The notes under the pieces are model-generated. The model saw only the letters and a list, made by a program, of their open reading frames with translations, was not told the origin of the DNA and searched no databases. A program made the position numbers and the translations under genes. DNA of 64,000 nt. It comes from Triglochin maritima. Its lineage: Eukaryota; Streptophyta; Magnoliopsida; Alismatales; Juncaginaceae. This document shows, in pieces, positions 48,484 to 59,703 of this stretch. The stretch is from assembly GCA_963682175.1 (NCBI GenBank), contig OY821775.1, forward strand, positions 3,100,001 through 3,164,000, written 5' to 3'. The number at the start of each line of letters is the position of its first letter. The stretch's first letter is position 1.

Positions 48484-49075
48484 AATACATGAATGCACTG
48501 TATGATTTTAACTAAACACCACAACTTTACGTGTATGCTTGGGCATGTATGGGCTTTGGGCCTGAGGAAGGCTACTTCACGCGTTGCCATCTTGGGTTGT
48601 ACACATTTCTGCTTGGACATGTATGGGCTTTACACCACTCCACTCACGTTGAAATTTCGGCCGATGTATTGTTTTTTTCCGGCCCAATTGACTTTAATTT
48701 GTATTTGTTGTGGGCATTGAGGAAATAGAGTAATGGGAAGTCTTTGTTGTTAATATGCTATATTTGTAATTATCATTTAACAATCATGATCAATAAGTTA
48801 AATTAATAGTGTTTGATGTTGTTCCAGAGACTTCAATCTGAAACAAGACCAACTTAACCGCTCAGTTGTTTCTAGATACCATAAAACTAAAATATATAAA
48901 TGTATGTATAATCGAGCAACTGAGCGAGCAGGGTTTGCTCGTGCTCGACTTCTTTAGTTCGTCGAGCGAATTTATTAGCTCGTGCTTGATTCGTTACTAA
49001 CCGATCTGAGCAAAATCGAGTGAACATTGAACGATCCACTGATCTCGAGCAGAACTTGACAATCCTAGTTCATGT

Positions 49076-50302
49076 GGTAGTTCTTGCCCAAATCGTCAGA
49101 TTTAATTAGACATACATAATTGATTGGTTCAGCAAACTGGTACAACTAGAATGTTGATAAGGCAAATGTAGTTGTAAATTTGAGAAGCCTTGTCTGATTG
49201 TGATTTGTATATTTGTTTCCAGATCCATGTATGTATTTGTGCAGTTGGAAAAAGGAAGTGCTTGATTTCATCTTATGATTCAGGATTAGCAAAACTAGAT
49301 TCACAGGAACATGACTAAAATTAGATTCACTCAAGATCTAACAGATGAACAATGATTAGTAGCATATCATGGATCATATTCATGCTATATATTCTTAATA
49401 TTACCCTAATATTGTGCTATTCGAGTGTTTGTTGTTATATTTCAGGTATTAGGTAATAAAGAAGAGAAGAGAATAATGATTGAAACGTAAGAAGAAATGA
49501 CTTAAATAAAGCAAAATTAACCTCTTTGTCATGCACAAGAACCCATCTGCAAAAGGGAAAAGACTTGGACGTAAGCCCTGAATGACCAAATAGCAAACGG
49601 AGAAACTCCACACCATCATGAGGAGTATTTTGACAATTAAATTTGAGCACAGACTCTAATAACCAATCCGAGTGCACCCCAAGTGAGAGAATTAAAGCAT
49701 TAAAGAATATCTTCGAAATCAGATCAGATCCAACAAAAAATGACCGCCAAATGGTTGGAAGATCGAGTTTATGTTTTTCCAGTACACATTACTAAATTGT
49801 AAGGGGGGTTTGTGCACCTAGAAACCAAGGGAAATAAAAATAAATTCCGTTTGACCAACTATTTTTATTGTGTTTGCACCACCCCAAAAAATGAAAATAG
49901 ATTCCTTTGGTTTCCATAGTATAAAACGACTCATACCAAAAGGAAAAAAAATGTCTTCTCATCCTTCAAATGTCTTTGTATTTTGATATTCTTTTTGTTG
50001 CTAAAACACCCACAAATAACGTCATACAAAGGAAAAAGTTATCCAATATATGAACTTCAAATTTTATTTGAAAGTAATATGACAAATGATGTCGGCTCAA
50101 TGCAACCAAATGACTACCCAAGAACACTGCAAGAAAATACTGACATATTGAGCTCATATAATTTTGGAAGGATTAACATTGATGAGCTCGACCAAGATCG
50201 TTCACGACATGGGAGGTCTCACTCTGTCACTCCAACTTCAAATAAAGTTGTGAAAATAGCACGTCCTCATGCAGAGTCTCAACAACAAAAGAAAGAAATT
50301 GC
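49076..50302. other. Region between two hAT-type elements
   Basis: No firm gene. A plus-strand frame at about 49983-50300 reads SYPIYELQILFESNMTNDVG, then RTLQENTDILSSYNFG, and runs into the next element. It faintly recalls the C-terminal part of Myb/SANT-like (LIMYB) proteins found with plant transposons, and would be truncated. A minus-strand frame at 49435-49677 (ESVLKFNCQNTPHDGVEFLR) could be an exon but I cannot name it. Confidence 0.35.
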
Positions 50303-51110
50303 TAGACTTGGCAATCGTGTCGTTTCGTGTACATTCATGTCGTGTTTTCCCCCCGTGTATTAGACAGATTCCATAGACACGAACACGACCCGACAAGTTT
50401 TCATGTACCAGTGAAACAAACCCAAACACGACCCAAATAAGTTCGTTCAAACACGACCCGCAGGACACGGAAGACTCAAAAATACCTTCCTTGGAACTTA
50501 CTCCGCATGCTAAAACGCAACAACCAACTAGCTGGGAAGGTATCGGGAATATTAGTTTTAAACCATGTAAAAAAGCAAACGCAGGCGATGTGAGACTAAA
50601 ATTTAAGGCACCAGACACGCAAAACAAATCTATGTATAATGTTAAACATCCAACATACAGAGAAATGAAGTTTGGCTTAGTGGTTAGGTGCGCCTTTATA
50701 AGAGATTTCGGTACAGGTTCGAATCACCCTAGGAACACTTTTTTCGTTTTTTAAATTTCTAAAAAAAATTGGGCACAACTGGGTTTGAATTTGGGTATGC
50801 ATGCCATTCTAACCATGTTTCAACCAATGCACCAGCGGAAAATTTCTGCTTAAAGTTAGGTTTTATTTACTTAGTAATATTCGTGTATTTTTCAGGTACA
50901 CGAATCGGATACACGAAAACGACACGAAAGACATTCTGTGTACCCATGACATGGCACAAACACAACACGAAAACGACACGAAAGACATTCCGTGTACCCA
51001 TGACATGGCACGAACACAACACAAAACACGAAATCAGCAAACCCAAACACGGATTTTCCGTGTCGTGTTTGTGTCATGTTATCGTGTTTCGTGTCAATTT
51101 ATCAGGCCTA
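50303..51110. mobile_element. hAT-type nonautonomous element with a Pol III-like promoter
   Basis: 808 bp. The left end is TAGACTTGGCAATCGTGTC; the right end on the other strand is TAGGCCTGATAAATTGACAC. The flanking 8-bp repeats are GAAATTGC (50295-50302) and GAAATTAC (51111-51118), 7 of 8 matching. Both arms are rich in CGTGTCGTG/CACGACACG motifs. Inside are a 54-bp tandem duplication (50913-50966 and 50967-51020) and a tRNA-like segment at 50671-50744. No transposase is present. The divergent TSD suggests an old insertion. Confidence 0.72.
50671..50744 (+). ncRNA. tRNA-like Pol III promoter / SINE-like head
   Basis: An A box TGGCTTAGTGG (50673-50683) and a B box GGTTCGAATCA (50716-50726) are spaced as in tRNA genes, and a T6 run follows at 50739-50744. 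The stems do not make a convincing cloverleaf and the anticodon arm is unclear. A tRNA-derived SINE fragment is more likely than a working tRNA. Confidence 0.55.
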
Positions 51111-51492
51111 GAAATTACATATCAAATGCGTGCTCTTTTGGTTAATTCAATGTGACTTGATTGATCGTTTAATGCACGTTAACATTATTTTTGTTAAACA
51201 TTAGTGTGTTGAACATGAAAGTTTCGAAAAACTAATTTGCATTTTGATTAACATAGAAAATAACTTATTTTTATTTTCTAATGAATTTCGTCAGTGTGCA
51301 CAAACAGAATGTAAATTTTAACAGATTTTACGAAATGCACAAACAATAAGAATTCGGTCAAATGGAAACTAATTCCACTAGTTTCTATTTTCTTTTGGTT
51401 TCTGTTGATTCTGACAGGTTCTTGTACACAAACAAGCTCTTAGTCCCGAATCACTAGTAAAAACCATAAAATTACAGACTGACTTTATTGGT

Positions 51493-51847
51493 ACGATCTT
51501 ATACAGCACCTTCTAAATACAAGGTAAACATGGTCTTATGTAGGGGTGAGCATTCGGTCCGGATCGAACCGGACCGAATTTTTGTCCGGGGTCCAGACCA
51601 AATTCCTATGGACCGAAGACCGGACCGAATCGGTCCGGTCAAAAATCGAATTTTTTTAAATAAAAAACAAAAAAAGACCGGTCCAGACTGGACCCAAAAT
51701 TTTAAAATGGACCGGACCGAAACCCGAACCGGACCGAACAAAACCAAAACTTCCCAGACCGAACCCGGACCGACCGGTCCGGTCCAGGTTTTGCTCTCCC
51801 CCAGTCTTATGGTATGAACTTATACAGCACCTTCTAAATACAAGGTA
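51493..51847 (+). repeat. Direct duplication flanking the hAT MITE
   Basis: CTTATACAGCACCTTCTAAA and the following TACAAGGTAAACAT occur at about 51498-51531 and 51819-51852, on both sides of the MITE. The MITE therefore landed inside a pre-existing ~50-bp tandem duplication. Confidence 0.8.
51541..51803. mobile_element. hAT MITE with GGTCCGGTCC-rich core
   Basis: 263 bp. The termini are TAGGGGTGAGCA and, on the other strand, TGGGGGAGAGCA. A perfect 8-bp duplication GTCTTATG lies at 51533-51540 and 51804-51811. The interior is packed with CGGTCCGGACCG-type palindromes. These features match a nonautonomous hAT miniature element. No coding capacity; frames of 82-109 codons across it are artefacts of the repeat. 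Confidence 0.88.
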
Positions 51848-52311
51848 AACATTTAATGTCTAAGCAATGAGGACCTAAGGAGAGTCCAAAACCATGCACA
51901 CGTATGGATCTGCTACGTATATAACACTCCTTGTAGACTCCTCCCAAGATTCTTTTTGTGAGTTTTGATTGGTATCAAAGACTTACTACTACGGTTGTCA
52001 GAGGATGATTCCCTAATGCATTATAATATTTTGGGGTTTCGTCTATGCCCGAAAAACATAAGGACCCTTTTAGCATTCTAAATTGATTTTTCCATTAATG
52101 AAATAAGTAACACTGACCAAGTTACTCCAGAAATACTGTATAAAAATAGATAGAAAATGGCTGTTTTACGAGAATACATGCCGGAGCCATTTTTGTTCAG
52201 CTACGAGGGTGTACAACTACATACTAAGACTAACATTTTTAATACTGACAAATGATTCAGTCATTACAGAGACTGCAAATAAACCTTCAAACTTATCAAA
52301 GTCCAAAACCA

Positions 52312-53186
52312 TCATACTTTCAGTTTGCCTCCGATAAGCTGCACGTGACAAAATAAATAAATAAATCAATCAACAAAACATACCAACATTGTGTTTCGTT
52401 AGAAAGAGAAATGGTTGGCATCTCCCCTCTAGCATTCTCGGGCTTCCATGTTAACAAAGACAGATGGATTTTAACCGATTTTTTACTTTTCAAAAAAAAC
52501 AAAACATATTAACATATGCCTGCACGATTCGTGACTAGCTAGACGCTCATTGCACAGGCAAAAGTAGCATTAGAAAACAATACAATTTTTTTTTTAAATC
52601 ACAAATTAATTTGCTCAAGTTTATTTACTTTGGGCGATGTTTGTCAAAATCACTGATAATAGCTTCGCACAAACAATGTCACATGACAGAAACATCAACA
52701 TTACTTAGAAAACATGTTCACGAGATAACCATTAAAATCTAATGCATATTTAAAGTTTATAAATTAATGATAACAAACAATATACAAGAATGATTACGTT
52801 ACCTCAAAACGTACGAGGTTGTTAGTGGATGGACTATGGTTGATCTCTGCAACATAAGTTTCGACCTTACCACTACAATCCTTGGCCTTCAAGACAAGGA
52901 AGAAGCAACAAACTCCAGAAAAGGAACATTTTGCTGCCGCAAGCCACACGAATTCCAGGTCATCGTTCTACAATATGACACAATGCTCAGAACCAACAAC
53001 ACATGTTAATTAATCAAGTAGGATTATCAAACGAACCGTGTTCTTGTTGTGTTCTGAGACTGCGAAACGGGCAAGTGCAGTATGTAAGATGTTCTTCTCA
53101 TAAATCGGAGTCGCACTTCGGTGGATGCCATATTTATCGCAAACAGGTTCTGATTTTGATTCCGATTGTTGCTCCTTATGCTCCTT
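52312..53186 (-). pseudogene. Cystatin-like gene, copy 1 (start missing)
   Basis: Minus-strand exons: 53037-53186 (open, upstream stop at 53187-53189), 52803-52967 (55 codons) and 52312-52338 (LIGGKLKV, stop). Exon 1 encodes TALARFAVSEHNKNT and exon 2 NDDLEFVWLAAAKCSFSG, then VCCFFLVLKAKD. This matches the plant cystatin core (A..FAV.EHN....L.FV) and has the same exon 2 length and phases as the paralogue at 54469. The inhibitory QxVxG loop is replaced by CSFSG, and the second-hairpin PW is absent. No in-frame ATG precedes exon 1, so either an upstream exon was missed or the gene has lost its start. Confidence 0.6.
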
Positions 53187-53239
53187 TCATATATAAAACA
53201 ACAAAAAAATGTATATAAAATGTAACTGATATTAATCAC

Positions 53240-54468
53240 TTTCCTAACTAGATAAAACTCATGACATCTACGTCAAGGTACCCCAAACCCACTAAGAGGT
53301 TATTGCTTTGTGGGAGATAGGGTGTCAGATGCACCCAACTTCAACTCTGCGAGCAGAGTGATTGTATCCAGACAACCCTTGCAGATGGTTTATCAGCTAT
53401 TTTACAAAGTAAAGCGTGCAGATAGTTTAATAAGTCATTTTAATTTAATCCATTAATCCAAGTGCTCAAAAAAAGTCTTCACGCAACTGGACATGTACAG
53501 ATAGGTAAGACTCATGAGATGGGAACCAAAATTCTTGTGTACGATTCACATTGTTGTAGATTGTACCAATAAAAAAACATCATTGTAGATTGTCGGATAT
53601 TAACTCTTAGTTTATGACCGATCAAAAAATAGTAATGTAACTCTTACTTAATTGGTTGGTCATGGTTAATTATCTTGTTACTAGGATAATCTTGTACATG
53701 GTTGAATTGGCTTGTAAGGTACTAAGGTAAGTTGTATAAATTTCTTTCCATTTCTTCTCTCTTCTGCAGATCTGCTAATGTTTTTTGTGTACAATACATC
53801 TGTGATGCTGATGTTGTATTTAGAAATGAGAAAATGTGTTGGATGTTAAGTTCATCTTGGAAGGGATGCTAATATGATAAATTTATATGTAGTTAATACA
53901 AAAGAATATGGGCGTTAACACGACGGAATTAAGGATACTTTCACAATGAAATGGTCACGTGATCTTGAGAGTTGGTCATACAAAAAAAATTACAAAAAAA
54001 CATGGCAATTTTAAGATGGTTTGGGTTCTACAGGAGTACAAAAAGGTCAGATGAATGTAAAAACATCCACTTCAAAATATGTTGGTCAATTTGTTGTGTT
54101 TCTTGTTTGTTTACTTGCAAGTATTGGTTTCATGCTCGCTTCACAATGATTTTGTTCTCAGGCAAGAATGCTACTAACTCTACAAACAAGGATCACAGGA
54201 CACCAATTCATTCAAGCACAACATTGATCAAAATAGAATCAATTCAGGCCACTTTCTAACAGATCCGTTAACATGGTCAGATTACCATGAACAGCATCGT
54301 TTGTAAATTGCATGTGTTCGTTGGGTCTCCAATAATAGCTTAGTGAAATCAACAATAGAAATATATCAAAAAATATGTTCAGCAGATACCATTGAAAGAT
54401 AAGGCATATTTAAGTTTATTAATTAATGATAAAAATTAACAAACAACGTCGAAGAACGGTTAGGTTAC
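53240..54468. other. Spacer between the two cystatin-like genes
   Basis: It should contain the last exon of the copy at 54469, but I found no equivalent of the LIGGKLKV exon. A plus-strand frame at 53972-54259 has no resemblance. Confidence 0.4.
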
Positions 54469-54970
54469 CTGAAAATGTATGAGAGTGTTAGAGGCTAGAT
54501 AATGGTTGATCACTGCTAAGTAAACTTCAACCTGACCGCTGCGATCTTCGGCCTCCAAGGTAAGAAAGAAGAGCACATCTTTACGCCAGCAACAATTTAC
54601 TCCCACAAGCTTCACGAATTTCAGGACGTCATTCTACAACAAAACCAACATTCTTCAGAATTAATTAAGACATGCTAGTTATAATATTCTAGTAGGAAAA
54701 TTAAAAACGAAAGAAGGAACGAACCGTGTTGTTGTTGTGTTCCAAGACCGCAAATTTGGCCATTGCGTCATGCGTGACGTTCAGATCATAAATCTCATTC
54801 GCCCTTCGGTGGATTTCATTTATATCGGGACGTCGTTTTTGTTTTGGTTTTGATTCCGAATACTGCTGCTCGTGCCTCCTCTTTCGACTCGTCCTTTTAT
54901 CCGTCGTGGTATAAGCCCCAGAGTTGGAGGAGATCATGACGTTCTCGATAGCCGTCCCTCTTGTTGCCAT
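54469..54970 (-). CDS. Cystatin-like gene, copy 2 (3' exon not found)
   Basis: Minus-strand exons 54725-54970 (ATG at 54970, 82 codons) and 54469-54633 (55 codons) join in frame: MATRGTAIENVM, basic stretch SRKRRHEQQYSESKPKQKRR, then DAMAKFAVLEHNNNT|NDVL, then KFVKLVGVNCCWRK and DVLFFLTLEAED. The cystatin-fold core is recognisable, but CCWRK stands where inhibitors have QxVxG, so papain-type protease inhibition is unlikely. The basic N-terminal tract looks like a bipartite nuclear signal. A good donor (CAG|GTAACC) shows that a third exon must follow; I could not identify it. Family knowledge: plant genomes carry many such cystatin/monellin-fold proteins of unknown role. Confidence 0.6.
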
Positions 54971-55340
54971 CCAAAACTGCCCCAAACCCTAATTCCACGA
55001 CAGAACCCAAAATTTGCACATGACACATCATAAATCATAAATATATACTACAAACTACAAAGAGTGAACCTAGGGCCTCTTGTGGTGAATTTGGGATCCA
55101 GGCCCAACTGTGCAAATTATCACTTAACCCCCTGCACTATTGATTTATTCACTTTTTAACTATGCTAGCAGAAGTCGGAAGACTTGAAATTATCAAATTA
55201 CCCATCAAATCCCTTTCCTTTCTTTACACTAAACTTGTATAGGTAGGTTTTTATTATTAAATTCATAAAAAACCAATTCCAAATGATTACGCAACAAACA
55301 ACATTTTGAAAGAAAAAAAACAAAGTCATGCTTCCATGCA

Positions 55341-56370
55341 TGTAACTTCCCGAAACAACAGAAAATTTAAAACGATAATCAACGGAATCAAACCATAACA
55401 TACGAGGACATTACTGAAATATATCTATACTCATAAGGTGAACCAAAACATTAGAGTTTTTCAAAAGATTGATTACATCAGAATGGTACATAAGACATAC
55501 AAGTAATCACTAACATCTCAAAAAGGGAAACTGGAGGATCCGGTCCCTGGTGCGCCTATCCTCGGTATCCATCCGTTCAGTGCCTCTCGTGGTATGAAAT
55601 GCAACATAATACGATTTCTAAGTTTTCATAAAGAAAACCTTGTATGCCAAACTCCCCTAACATGCATAAATAACATATAATGACCAACATACTGATATAA
55701 CATGGTATACGAAAAAATAACATAAACCTTCCCCATACAAGGTACTAAAGGACATAAGTCCCACAAAGGGTATTCAACGCGGCGCACGCGGTCACAAGAA
55801 GAATATAAATACTCACACAAACTGAAACACATTTGCTCACACAAGCTGCAACAATCCCGCCGCCAACAAGGTATCGGTCAACTCACCTGGCTGTCACACA
55901 GCCAGGCTACTTGTCGGAATACATCGTCGGACAGTCAACACCGCCGCCACTTTGTTGCGCGGTCCTTCCTGCCACCACTTGGTCGCGCAGGGCCCTCACT
56001 TGGTTGTCACACAGTCAGGCTACCTGTCGGAATAGATCGTCGACCAGTCCTCCCTGCCGCCACTCTGTCGCACGAGGTCACAAACATCAAGGTCGGCATT
56101 CACCTTCATCGCCACACATGCTAGAAGATCACATATGTTGCCTACTCAAGGTCAGCAGTCACCTCCGTCGCCATACAGGCTAGACGGTCACCTCACTTCG
56201 TAGAGTTGGGTAACCAAAGCAATGAAACATACATGACCTAAACTGTAAGGCATGCACATTAAGCACTCACGCCTCTCCACACGACGATCCCTAGGTAGAT
56301 GCGCTCCTTACACCCACCGTCACCTCCCGGCATACGCAGGAGACGAGGACACGAGTTTCCGTGGACAATG
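55341..56370 (-). mobile_element. Truncated LTR related to the chromovirus LTR
   Basis: It begins TGTAACTTCCCGAAACAACA, then GAAAATTTAAAACGATAAT, like the terminus of the intact LTR at 1254 (TGTAACGTACCCGAAAACAG), and follows a similar order of motifs (TGATTACA, GGAGGATCCGGTC, CCTCGGT). Inside is a two-copy repeat of about 110 bp (CTGTCACACAGCCAGGCTAC near 55890; TTGTCACACAGTCAGGCTAC near 56005). The right end is not defined and no partner LTR or internal region adjoins it. Minus orientation is by homology. Confidence 0.6.
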
Positions 56371-57661
56371 TGGCACTGCATAACCAAACATGAAAATCAA
56401 ATACGTAACCAATCTACCTAAGTTTTTTTTCCACCAGTCTAAAACATCAAAAGATTTTAACTCAGCAGTAATTAAGTAGATTTTATTGTTTAAATATCCA
56501 GATAATTCATTTTGTGTTTAATTTTGCATTAATTTTAATTTTTTTAACTTAACCAATTTCATTGCGTAATTGGAAGTAATTCATAGATAAATAGGCTAGA
56601 TGTGGGGTAATATTGTTCACTTAATTTAGTAGCGAGGTGAAAAGGTATTTTAAAAAATCTAACATAATTGCACAATTATCCCAATCTAGTGCGGTTAACG
56701 CGCAATCATTTTATTTTTCATTATAAAATGTTGAATATGCAAGACAATAATGATGACAATATTTTAACATTTCATACCTAGAATTTCATCTACAATGGAC
56801 ATCTAATTTAAACTTCCTAGGTTTAACATTATTATATACACAAATGATCTAAATTGTACTAACAAGGTCATCTTGTACTAAAAAGTTCAAAGTACGATAA
56901 ACACATATGATATGAAAGAATGAACCATCTACAAGTGGATGACGATAATTTATACGCATCTTTATTGTTGAACTGTTATTAGTAGCATTATTACATTGTA
57001 ATTACACAAACTTTATTTTCAAGATTATTAGCTATCATGACATCTCTAATATGATCAAATATAACATTAACAGCGTGTGATGCAAAATAGGTAAAAAAGA
57101 AATAATTTTTTTATTTAAACACCAATAATCATCTACATAATTAGCAGTTACGTAACAGTAAGGATAATTATTTGGATCGGTCAAAACATCACTAGTTAAT
57201 GCTATCTTATTGTTGATTGATGAAAAATAATTGATCATGCTTTCTTTTTCTTTAGAAAATTTATCAAATGCAATATTTTTAAATGTTTTAATGATATGGA
57301 TGTGATATGGAATTGGATATGCAAGTGGTGAAGTTTAGGCTTGAGTGTTGTGAATTGAGAGCTTGAAGATGGAGAGGATTTGGCTTTGAGTATAGGATAG
57401 ATAGGAAGTGTTCTTCTTTTTCAAAACCAACAAATGAGGTCCTATTTATAAGCCTTCAAGCTCACGACAACATCATGGGTTGTGTTGTTTGGATCACACA
57501 GGAAGCATTTATTTCCCACGAAAGGTATCTTCAGGCCGTGAAGTGTATTGAATTGCTTAAGTCACGTATGAACACTACCCAGGTCCCTACTCAATCTGAG
57601 CAACATGGGACCGCAGGTACATCCGTTTGCAATCCAGATAAAGTCACCCATTGATTGAATC
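56371..57661. other. AT-rich region without recognised genes
   Basis: No gene is recognised. A plus-strand segment near 57505-57653 encodes AFISHERYLQAVKCIELLKS, then RMNTTQVPTQSEQH, ending in a stop. It could be a short exon or element fragment, but I cannot name it. Confidence 0.35.
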
Positions 57662-57993
57662 GTTTTAAAATACCACAAGTGCACAACCACGTTGAAGCGG
57701 TGGCAAATACGGGTCAGTCCACAGGGAGTGCGTGTGAGTCGAATTTAGGATACTCGAGTGGGGGAGAAGAAGAGAGAGATGTGATCAAAATTAAACTACA
57801 ATACGTGGGAAATCGGAAAAACGATCAATGAAAACTAAACCCCTCAGGGAATAGAGAAAGAATGTAAATACGAAAATGTGTGTTGTGTGTGTGTGTGTTT
57901 CAATGTGCTCATCAAAACATGTCATACATGAAATCCATAAAACTCAATTTCAACTTTACCTTCACATGAAATAAGATAAAACATTATCATTAA

Positions 57994-59703
57994 TGTTGTC
58001 TTTTTGGCTAATAAATTCCTAATATGTTTTGATGATTAACCAACATATCAATAAAAACAAGTATTCTTTCAATATTATCGCTTGCATATATTATATTTTC
58101 TAACATTTCAGGAACCAAGTTTGACTTAACACAAGAAATGAAGAGTAGATAGGTTTACATCTCTTATATTCAGGTTACAATGTAACTTGGCACTTGAAAT
58201 ATTTGTTGAATTACATTGCATAACTCTTAGGAAACCCATAGAAGTCTCATATTCAAATCCATATCAATTTGACTTCAATAGTAAATCGATGAATCACTTT
58301 AAAACTCTTTAAAACAGGAATTATGTGTAAACCGGTCGACCGGTAGAACCATCTGGTTTGACTGGATTTCAACAGACAGACTCAGTCAGCCACTTGTTTC
58401 CTAAAATGGTCGACCAGAAACTTCTTTTAGTTCGACCGATCCTTTGTCTGGTTTCCAAGTATAAATCGGTCGACCGAATTGCCCTTTTCATTCAACCGTT
58501 TATCTTTTGTCAACCGATAGAGCTTAGTTCAATCAACACAAGTCTTCTAGCCTATCGTATGTTGACACGTGTCATGGTTAGTGTGACATTCGGTCAACCG
58601 AAACTTTATTTTGTTCGACCGATTGTATTTCTGTATTCGTCTTAAATATGACCGTTATACTTGACGTATATACCAACGGTCGTATACACATTCTCATATA
58701 ACCCCTATCTTAGATTTATTCTTCCGGTCGACCGAAACTCCTTTTCCATTCGACCGTTTATCGAAACTTCCCAGCTCCCAATCTTACTGGAATTTTCTGA
58801 TCGAACCCTCGACTTATTTTGTTTAACCGATTATCCCCTTGCACAGATTTGTCTAAGACCAAATATTCCAAACGGTTGACCTAAACTCTTTTAACGGACG
58901 ACCACTTCGTAAAACTTCCCAGTTCCTAGTCTTACTGGAAGTTTCTGGTCGAACACTTGATCCATTCCGTCCGACCGATCACATAAGTTCTAGCCCAATT
59001 GGTTCGAACGTCTGCACCTTTACTCGACCAAAATATATTTTTTCATGTACCGGTCGACTGATTGACCCAATCCAGTTGATCGTTGGTGTTCAGAAATGTG
59101 TCCTGTCATTTCCTGTCTTGTGTTTTCTTACACAACTCAATACCAATTCAATCCCAATGGCTAAAATTAGTTTAAAGCATATATATATAGTTGAGAACAC
59201 ACTTTTAAGGTCACCAATTTTTCTCCAAGTTCAAATCTAACTACTACTCTCATACTTGCTCTAAACATCTTATGCTCACATCTTCCCACTTGAAATCACT
59301 CTCTCTGATTGCATCATTTATTTCAAGTGCCCAAGATTAGTTGCTGAAGTAAAATCTTCAAGAGTTGTACTAGCTTCCAGTGTGAAGCTCTTCTCGGATT
59401 GTGAGAATGTGGTACAAGCTATGTGAGGGTGTTTACAAGGCTTGTGGTATAAAGGCGTGATCTCGGTCCACAACGGAAATTGGATTAGTGGATGATGCAA
59501 AGTTGTTCTAGTAAGAGCAATTCGTAAGAGAGGATTAAGATCCGGTGGCTGGATCCAAATCTTTATACATCTGTTGTTGTGGTTTGCATTTCTCTTCTTC
59601 ACATTTAATCGCTTTAGTTTTAATTTGGCATTGTTTGTTAAAATAGTAAATTAGTATATTTATCCCCCCTTTAGACTAATATTAGGGCATAGTAGATCCT
59701 AGA
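57994..59703 (+). mobile_element. Solo LTR (copia-like) with TSD ATTAA
   Basis: 1,710 bp inserted in copy B, flanked by ATTAA at 57989-57993 and 59704-59708; excising it recreates the uninterrupted sequence seen in copy A. The left end is TGTTGTCTTTTTGGC, followed by TTTTGATGATTAACCAACAT. The right part has TTATCCCCCCTTTAGACTA, typical of the 3' portion of plant copia LTRs. A TATA box (CATATATATATAG) lies at about 59180-59192. No primer site or polypurine tract adjoins, so it is a solo LTR left by recombination. The last base pair is not the usual CA, so the right edge may be mutated. It contains a palindrome array at 58333-59060. Confidence 0.75.
58333..59060. repeat. Paired-palindrome array in the solo LTR
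   Basis: First sites start at 58333, 58408, 58467, about 58508, 58591, 58725, 58798, 58871, 58946 and 59051. Second sites (GTTCGACCG, ATTCAACCG and similar) start 21-22 bp after the first in the clear pairs. The steps 58333-58408 and 58725-58798-58871-58946 are 73-75 bp. Spacers between pairs share CTTCCCAG(T/C)TCC and CTTACTGGAA, showing a diverged ~74-bp tandem unit. Confidence 0.82.

Larger units (their letters stand above)
46750..49067. mobile_element. hAT-type element, swollen by nested repeats
   Basis: The ends read TAGGGTGTAAAGTG (left) and, on the other strand, TAGGATTGTCAAGT (right). They are flanked by 8-bp direct repeats GTTCAGGT (46742-46749) and GTTCATGT (49068-49075), 7 of 8 matching. 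Eight-bp duplications define hAT insertions. The outer ~180 bp on each side is full of CGAGC/GCTCG motifs (46770-46890 and 48910-49040), as in plant hAT miniature elements. The middle is filled by a copy of another repeat family (47057-48483). No transposase is seen. Confidence 0.65.

Noticed and set aside
51488..51817. 109-codon frame rich in Arg, Pro and Asp
   Set aside because: It is a translation of the GGTCCGG-rich hAT MITE.
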